Part shown: positions 57,872 through 64,000 of the stretch, one piece after another
How the letters are laid out: every line of letters starts with the position of its first letter
Numbering within the stretch: position 1 is the stretch's first letter
Assembly (NCBI GenBank): GCA_020809705.1
Contig: CP085826.1
Coordinates: 5,580,001-5,644,000, forward strand
DNA: 64,000 nt
Direction of reading: 5' to 3'
Source of the DNA: Calonectria ilicicola
Lineage: Eukaryota > Ascomycota > Sordariomycetes > Hypocreales > Nectriaceae
The notes under the pieces: generated by a model
What the model saw: only the letters and a program-made list of their open reading frames with translations
Told to the model about the DNA's origin: nothing
Databases searched by the model: none
Program-made: the position numbers and the translations under genes

Positions 57872-60800
57872 TGTGGCTGGCGGTTTACTTGCAAGTGTGT
57901 ACAAGGTGTGGCTTAATGGATGAGGTGGGAGGAGAAAGAGGAGGGCGGGCAGGTGGAGCAGGGAGTATTTGTTCTGAGAGACGCCCGAAAAATAAAAAGG
58001 TACAGCAGGTATGAGATGATGAATGAGGAGAACCGGTTAGCTGGAGATGTGATGGACGGGAAGATTGCGAAGGAAGATGCGACGGAGAAGAGCTGGATTT
58101 TGGAGGATTCGGGATTGGGGATGGAGGGGGCGGGGTTTGTTTCGATTTTGTTTTCCCTTAGGCTCAGCGGGCCCAAGACTATTACTCTTATATGGCCTGT
58201 TCAGCTGCCGACTCCGCTACGGGGTAATAATTAATGGCTCTCTGTGCCTATCGTCGTGAATCACAGACAAGGTACCCCCGAGGTTCGGGGGATTTGGACC
58301 TCACTCGTCACAGCGGGACCCAGAAGATTCCAAGGACCCAGGACAGAGAGAATGGGGCGGGTTTTTTTTATTATGGTTTTTCCTCTCTCTCTCTATCTCT
58401 CCCCTCATCAATGCAGAGCGGACAGCTTACGAAATGGCACACACTTGGTATAAAGTGGGGGAGAATAGCTGCCATATGCTTGCTGTATAGACGGCCGTCG
58501 CATGTAGGGTGCTTGCCGCTGAGAAAGCCGGCTGAGACTTGGTTTCACCGTGAGTCGGTGAAGGCCGAGCCGAGGAATAGACAGGCCAAGGATTCCCTAC
58601 ACATGAAAGAACATTCAAAATAAATTCCGCGACGGGCGCAAGGAAGTGGTGAACGCAAGTGGCGTGGAGTCATGATGCTTGTTGAGTGTAAATGCAAGGC
58701 GCTTCCATGGGATCCGTTCCCCGGCCCCAGGAACGTAGGTTAGGTTTTTTTTTTTTTTTTTTGGGTCTTTTCAACAGTGCGCCCACACCCAACCGCAAGC
58801 AAGGTAGCCAGCCGGCCGGAGAGGAAGAAGCTGACTTTCCAAATCATGACACATCTGGAATAGTTTGGCCGATATGCGCATGCGCTTGACAACTCCCTCG
58901 TTGGAATTTTACGGATTAATAAACTGATGCAGACGAAGACGCGAAAGGATGGTCCATGGGGTTGGTTTTTCCTCATGCTGCGCTGTGTTCCGTGAGATGA
59001 TAGTTGGGATGGAGGGGCACCCTGCCAGATCAGGTTGCAGTGACGCAACATTGACTGGGCAGCTCAATCTGATCTGACATGGGCGCCCATTCAATTCATC
59101 GGGGCCTACCCCGTGAATGGGAAAACCTTTCGATGTCGACATGCATGGCCGCAGTGCTAACCCTTGCACCGGTTTCCTGTATCATCCCAACATTTGAAAG
59201 GCCTACCTACCTACTACTGCTACGACTTCTGTACGTGGACCTCGCTCTGTTCGGCGTATGCGCCCCGCCTGTTGGGCTGGCTCGCTCCATAAGTCGTGCG
59301 TCGTGCGTCGTGCGTCTCGCGACGGATGCCGCGTTGCGCTGCGCTGTTGAAGAGCACCCTCTCTTGGCAACACGTCATGACGTAGTGGGAGCTTCTCCCA
59401 CCAGCTAGCCAAATCGTATTTTTGGCGGCATGGCGGGATTGGAGCGTTGGCCACACTCCCCGGCCCTCTCCCGCAACCCCACCACGACCATGACAACCCC
59501 TCCATCTTCACCCGGGCATTTCCCACACTCGCCCATTGCGCTCAGAAATCCTCCCGTTCCGATTGTTATTTCCCTGTAAAACCCCGGCGTTGCATTTTGG
59601 AGGGGGGCTCGCGGCCCTGTGGCCCTGTGGCCCTTGTAGCCCTGCCCAGACCCTAGAATTGGGGCTCTACTTTGTACCATGTATAATGTAATGTATATGT
59701 ACTTGTTTACGCTCTCACCTCCCAGAAACGGCGCAATGTTCAACCGCCCGCGCACAAGTAGTGCCTGCCCGTGATCTGCCGCTAATGCCTCCCACCATGC
59801 CCGTGATGCATCCTATTGCTGGCAGTACCGCTCCTAGTCACCCATGGTTACTTTGCTGTCCTATCCTATCCTTGACGATAGCCTCGCTGTCACAAGCAAA
59901 GCAACAGTGACGTGTTACCCTAGTTATCATCCCGGACCGACTCAAACGCGCGCCAATAAACAACCCAACCAACGCCTTTTTTGCTCTACATGTACATGCC
60001 GTTTGCATTGGAACGAAGCTGTTGACGCGTGCACCGCCGCTATATGCCATTAATTAATAATTCACAATTAGACCCGGGAAAAAAGAGGGTCATCGATGTC
60101 TAGTCAGCACCCGGCACCGTCTCATCCAAATGTCGTTTCAGGTGGTAAACTGTCACCTTATCTTACTTGCACATGTCTTCAATTCCATCATCATCACGGG
60201 TGGCTTGCGTGACAAGTCTTGTTTCCAGAATGAACGTCTACGCTTTTTTCTCGCCAAATGGCCCTGATCCAGAATGAGAGGAAGACCGAATTCGCATCAG
60301 ATGCCAGAAAAAAATATATTCCGCTCATCCCGTTCAATGTGGAGATGTATACGTTGTTTGGACCCTAGAAACCCAATTATCTTAGTTGGTGTATAGTTGC
60401 GGGGAAAAAAATTCCCACACTCCGACTGCCCTACCTAACTACAACCTTCTGTGCCCAGACCCATCCATTACAGCTTTCTGGGATCAAGCAGAGTTGACAT
60501 TTGCAGTCAAGCCCTGCTCTTGATATTCAAGCAAAGCTTGGGTCGCTGCGACGCTGGACCCCAGAGAAAACAACGCATTCCCGGAAAATCCTCCGTTTGG
60601 CTACCCCTCTTATCACACACTTCAACTCACCTGGCCTTGCCAACATTTGGGCATCGCCAAATGTCCATCATCACCCAAAACAATCCGGCATTGGTTTAGT
60701 CACCGACCCTTGACTTATTCGGGCTATTTGGTTCGTCGCCAGATCAAGTTTATTGGTTGCCAAGCCCATGCATGAGCCACACTCTAGAGCTTTCCATTTA

Positions 60801-61041
60801 CCCTCCGTTGCATGCATCCCAATAACATCACGTTTTTCAACCACGGGCAACTACCACACCCCATTTCTATAACCCGGAGATATTTTCCATCTTGACGTGC
60901 TCTCGTTTACTTGCGGCCGTTGGAAAAATTGCAAGGCCCTCACCGCTCCAGATAAAGGTGCGGTCTTATGAAACCCTAACCAATAGCCCCTAACCCTTGT
61001 TCCGAGGGCTTACCATTATTCGACTTCAGCCGGGCGTTACC
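57872..61041. other. Divergent 3.2 kb intergenic region
   Basis: Holds the lactonase promoter at its left (CT-rich on the minus strand, about 57910-57960) and the SET-MYND promoter at its right. In between, only low-value open frames, an 18-T run (58745-58762), TCGTGCG x3 (59294-59314) and GGCCCTGT x2 (59613-59628). No RNA gene recognised. Confidence 0.5.
59294..59314. repeat. Three perfect TCGTGCG heptamers
   Basis: Direct tandem copies in intergenic sequence, followed by the related TCTCGCGACGG. Confidence 0.95.
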
Positions 61042-62724
61042 ATGGATAAATCAACCCTACATGAGCAGTGGCTCGGTCGTCGGTCTAAGTTAACCGAGGA
61101 CCTCTACGGCTCACCGTATGATCTAATTCTCTATCTTGAACGAGCTGTCGTCCATGCGGATTTGGGATATCCCGATCTGGCTGCTAGCGATGCGTATCGT
61201 GCACTTCTTCTTGCCGATGAAATTCGAAGTGAAGGGTTCGAGTTCCACGAGCAAGCACTAGAGTCTATTGAGAAGCATGCTGCTCTCCCTTTACCAGAAG
61301 TGCTGCGCCATGACAATATATCGGAGGATAAGATTCAGGATCCCAATGGCGAAGTTGAAGGAGAGCTAGATGACTCCAACCGCCTCGCAATTCTATCGTC
61401 TATCCGCGCATATCAGATTCTTTCCACGAACCTACTGCTTTGCGGATGCTTACAGAGCGCCACAAACTTCTGCTTGCGCGGGCTCGAGCTGTCCCCACAA
61501 AACAAGGAGTTGTTGAGTACCAAGGAAAACATTACCACAGTCGCGCGCCGGAGACTCCGCCGCGAGGATGTTGATATTGCTACTGCAGACCTTCCGGATC
61601 GGGGCTTGGTCCGTCGTGAGGTGTATCCATGGAATGACCACGAACCTGACCGCTTTGCTCCCGAATCCCTCAACGAGTTAAACTCTCACTTGAAAGACAT
61701 GGCCCCGAAATGCGCTGTCCAGGTTGCCGTCCTTCCAGTGCTTTTTGAAGGAGCTAGCAATGCAGAGGGTTCTGAAGCCACTACTACCTGCAAGCAACTA
61801 GGCGTGTTTGCCCAAGATGACATTGAGCCTGGTGAGGCTGTGCTCAAGGAATATTCCCTCCTGACTGCCAACAACCGTCTCAAGGATCAGCTGTGTGACG
61901 CCTGCAGTTGCGATTTACCGCCCCTGGGCAGCGAAAACGAGCCCATAAGCTGTGACGATTGCTATGATACAGTATTTTGCACACAATTTTGCCATGACCA
62001 AGCCCAAGAGCGATATCACCCCTCGGTGTGCGAGAAAGATGTCGATGATATCGCCAAGGACCCTGATGCCTATGAGGCCGATGACACTCTCTACCTCCTC
62101 CTCCTGTCTCGAGTTCTCGCAATGGCAGCTCACGAAGAAATCCACCCCCTGAACGTCCGCGAGGTCAAGTACATCTGGGGAGATTTTGTCCCGTCCAAGA
62201 CAAACGACGTCCGCGTGTCCCCCACTGCCGACCCGCCGTCGGAGTGGACTCTCCCCTTCTCTTTCAAGTACAACATCGAGACGCCGCTGCATATCCTTGA
62301 GAAGATGGACATTGACATGTACTCTACCCTCGGCGAGTACGACCTCTGGGCGCTCAACACGCTCTACGCAAAGTTCCGTGGTACCGCTTCGGCCCGCAAG
62401 AGCCTCCGCGATGGACGTCCCGATGTGGCCGCTGTCCACCCCTATTGGTGCTTGGCCAACCACGATTGCGACCCCAACGTCACCTGGGAGTGGGGTGGCC
62501 GCATGGTCCTCGAGGCCCGTCGCGAGCGTGTCGTGGGTGGGCGCCCCGGCGGCATAAAGAAGGGCGAAGAGATCCTCAACCACTATTGCGATGTCAACCT
62601 TCCTGTTCAGGAGCGTAGAGAGTGGGCTGTCGGAAGTCTAGGCGGTTGGTGTATGTGTAAGCGTTGCCGAGATGAGGCTGCCGCTGGGGAGAAGTTAAAG
62701 GGAGAAAAGGTAGCTGATGCTTGA
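61042..62724 (+). CDS. SET-MYND protein with N-terminal TPR-like region (SMYD type lysine methyltransferase)
   Basis: Likely transfers methyl groups from S-adenosylmethionine to a protein lysine; substrate unknown. Single exon, 560 aa, from the first in-frame ATG. Residues 20-190 form paired helices of TPR type (YLERAVVHADLGYPDLAASD, LSSIRAYQILSTNLLLCGCL, FCLRGLELSPQN). The SET domain begins near residue 253 (LGVFAQDDIEPGEAVL), is split by a MYND zinc finger at about 285-330 (CDAC ... CDDC, VFCTQFC, closing His and Cys), and resumes with NHDCDPNVTWEW (the N-H-x-C-x-P-N catalytic/SAM motif, 473-479), GEEILNHYC and the post-SET CMCKRC. This SET-MYND-SET order with TPR in front is most like SMYD4 among animal families. 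All key residues look intact. Confidence 0.92.
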   Translation: MDKSTLHEQWLGRRSKLTEDLYGSPYDLILYLERAVVHADLGYPDLAASDAYRALLLADEIRSEGFEFHEQALESIEKHAALPLPEVLRHDNISEDKIQDPNGEVEGELDDSNRLAILSSIRAYQILSTNLLLCGCLQSATNFCLRGLELSPQNKELLSTKENITTVARRRLRREDVDIATADLPDRGLVRREVYPWNDHEPDRFAPESLNELNSHLKDMAPKCAVQVAVLPVLFEGASNAEGSEATTTCKQLGVFAQDDIEPGEAVLKEYSLLTANNRLKDQLCDACSCDLPPLGSENEPISCDDCYDTVFCTQFCHDQAQERYHPSVCEKDVDDIAKDPDAYEADDTLYLLLLSRVLAMAAHEEIHPLNVREVKYIWGDFVPSKTNDVRVSPTADPPSEWTLPFSFKYNIETPLHILEKMDIDMYSTLGEYDLWALNTLYAKFRGTASARKSLRDGRPDVAAVHPYWCLANHDCDPNVTWEWGGRMVLEARRERVVGGRPGGIKKGEEILNHYCDVNLPVQERREWAVGSLGGWCMCKRCRDEAAAGEKLKGEKVADA

Positions 62725-63089
62725 GCGAGGGCTTTCTTGAATACGTCCCCGAGGAGAAAAAAAAAGAACCTGGTTGGTTCAGTACGTTGCGAATGAAGTG
62801 AATGCACTGGGTATGCTTCATTTCCTAGATTTGGTGGTTTGTGGTTGGCGCATTTACAATCGGAAGGGGTTCATGATATAGACAAAAGTGATTGGTTCAA
62901 GTTTAGATTTGCAAAAAAAAAAAAACCGAAATGGGTATGAATTTAACAATACAAAGAATCATATGAGCAAAGACAAGCAATATAGAGCCAGGCGATGCAG
63001 CGTTTAATACTCCAATACAACTAGGTATGACCGGTAGCCTCCTAACAATTCAACAAGCCGTTCTCTATTCCGAACAGAGCAACCAGCTC
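62725..63089. other. Convergent gap
   Basis: 365 bases of A/T-rich 3' flank with two A-runs (62756-62765, 62912-62924). No gene seen, apart from a possible last exon of the next gene (see findings). Confidence 0.5.
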
Positions 63090-64000
63090 TTACCTGGGCT
63101 GCTCTGGCAGCGGCCTGGGCCCCACGATTTGTCTTCGTCCGGCACCGATACCTTGTGCGCCCTTGTTTTGGCTGTCGCCACCAGTAAATCCAGACCACTG
63201 GCCGACATCCCATCGGCCTCCAATACCACCGCCAATGCCATCTACGCCATCGCCGTTTCGCACAGCAGCCGCTGTCTCCTTCTGGGACTCTTCCCACTCC
63301 TGCTGGCGCTGGCGCTCCATCTCCATCTCACGCTCTAGGAGTGACTTGGACGCCCAACCAGCAGCCTTGGTCTTAGCTTGGCTCTGTGCGCGTCGTTGGT
63401 CTTCAGCGTCGCGCTCCGCCGTAGCGTCTAGCTCACGCGTATAGGTTTGGTGAAGTGGTGATCGGGAGGGTGCGGGGTTGGCCGCGAGAAATCGATCGGT
63501 TCGGCTTGCCGGAGAGGGCTTTGGTGGTGGTGTAGGTGCCACAGGCTTAGGCGTCACTGGCTTGGAGACATATGCGGTAGGGTCGGGCAGCGGACGACCG
63601 CCAGTGGTGTGAGTCTTAACTGGAGGAGCAGCGGTCGGCTCAGGGAGGGGGCGAGGAGACCTGGGAGGAACAATGATGGCCTCTCCTTGTTCCGCATCGC
63701 GCTGCTGTGGTGACTTGGTGCTTAGGACCTCGCGGTCATTTCTTGACCATGAGTCCTGACGGCTTGGAGGGCTCGCCAACCGACTTCTGGATCTAAGTCT
63801 CGGCTTCCCGTCGGCTCCACGCCCAGGTCTGGACCTGGATCTGGACTTTGCGTTGCGGGCACCGGGTCGCAGTGATCTCTCTTGGCGCTCCTTCTCGTAC
63901 TCCTCCTCTCGCTGTCGTGCGAGCTCGAGCTGCTTCTCTAGCTGCTCAATTCTGCTCTTATATTCGTCCTCAGCCTTGTCTTGCGGTGAGGGCTCTTCTG
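63090..64000 (-). CDS. Coiled-coil, RS- and proline-rich protein, 5' partial
   Basis: The frame is open from the right edge to the stop at 63090 (about 303 codons), so the start lies beyond the window. Not recognised as a named family. It opens with a charged coiled coil (EYKSRIEQLEKQLELARQRE, continuing EEEYEKERQER), then Arg/Ser dipeptides (KSRSRSRPGRGADGKPRLRS), then a proline-rich centre with repeated RPLP (PRPLPEPTAAPP, GRPLPDPTAY, PKPVAPTPPPKPSP) that could bind SH3 domains, then a helix ERDAEDQRRAQSQAKTKAAG and EREMEMERQRQQEWEESQKE. It ends with a Gly-rich tail, RWDVGQWSGFTGG and GRRQIVGPRPLPEQPR. The last codons contain a good donor-like CAG|GTAAGAG overlapping the stop, so a further 3' exon is possible. 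Confidence 0.75.
   Translation of the reverse strand, partial: EEPSPQDKAEDEYKSRIEQLEKQLELARQREEEYEKERQERSLRPGARNAKSRSRSRPGRGADGKPRLRSRSRLASPPSRQDSWSRNDREVLSTKSPQQRDAEQGEAIIVPPRSPRPLPEPTAAPPVKTHTTGGRPLPDPTAYVSKPVTPKPVAPTPPPKPSPASRTDRFLAANPAPSRSPLHQTYTRELDATAERDAEDQRRAQSQAKTKAAGWASKSLLEREMEMERQRQQEWEESQKETAAAVRNGDGVDGIGGGIGGRWDVGQWSGFTGGDSQNKGAQGIGAGRRQIVGPRPLPEQPR

Noticed and set aside
59613..59640. GGCCCTGT tandem copies as a CRISPR-like or regulatory array
   Set aside because: Only two full copies, no spacers, intergenic low-complexity; not an array.

Overview
The window is nuclear DNA of a filamentous ascomycete (Pezizomycotina). Evidence: long intron-poor ORFs broken by 44-233 nt introns with GT-AG ends and CTAAC/CTGAC-like branch sites, pyrimidine-rich core promoters, and protein families whose closest recognisable relatives are fungal (Psk1, Sea4, Efg1, Msg5, Hut1, an Rnc1-type KH protein, a vacuolar-type MFS carrier). 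The general look of the proteins and frequent GGTACC-type palindromes between genes make a Sordariomycete, perhaps Hypocreales, my best guess; this is inference only. No bacterial genes, CRISPR array, rRNA or tRNA was recognised.

Layout, left to right: PAS kinase (+, cut by the left edge); SEA4/MIOS TORC1 regulator (-); EFG1 rRNA-processing factor (+), divergent from SEA4; a protein with two dsRBD-like regions (+); TPT1 tRNA 2'-phosphotransferase (-); a 1155-aa Ser-rich protein of unknown function (-). Then follows a 12.9 kb interval (16722-29649) with no supportable gene, containing an AT-rich core and a GA/TG microsatellite. Next: MSG5-type MAPK phosphatase (+); HUT1 UDP-galactose transporter (-); a triple-KH RNA-binding protein (-); a 3.9 kb gene-poor stretch; a disordered protein with clathrin/adaptor-type motifs (-); a TBC1D5-type Rab GAP (+); an MFS carrier (-); a 3 kb gap; a zinc-finger disordered protein (+); a basic coiled-coil protein (+); 6-phosphogluconolactonase (-); a 3.2 kb divergent gap; a TPR/SET-MYND protein (+); and a coiled-coil/proline-rich protein (-) cut by the right edge.

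There is no secondary-metabolite or mobile-element cluster. Most genes are housekeeping or signalling. Functional themes: nutrient/TOR signalling and ribosome/tRNA maturation at the left (PAS kinase, SEA4, EFG1, TPT1); MAPK feedback and glycosylation supply in the middle (MSG5, HUT1, KH protein); membrane traffic (clathrin-motif protein divergent from the TBC GAP, then the MFS carrier); pentose-phosphate metabolism and a putative methyltransferase at the right. Exon structures were worked out by eye from splice sites, reading phase and family conservation; all multi-exon models sum to whole codons.
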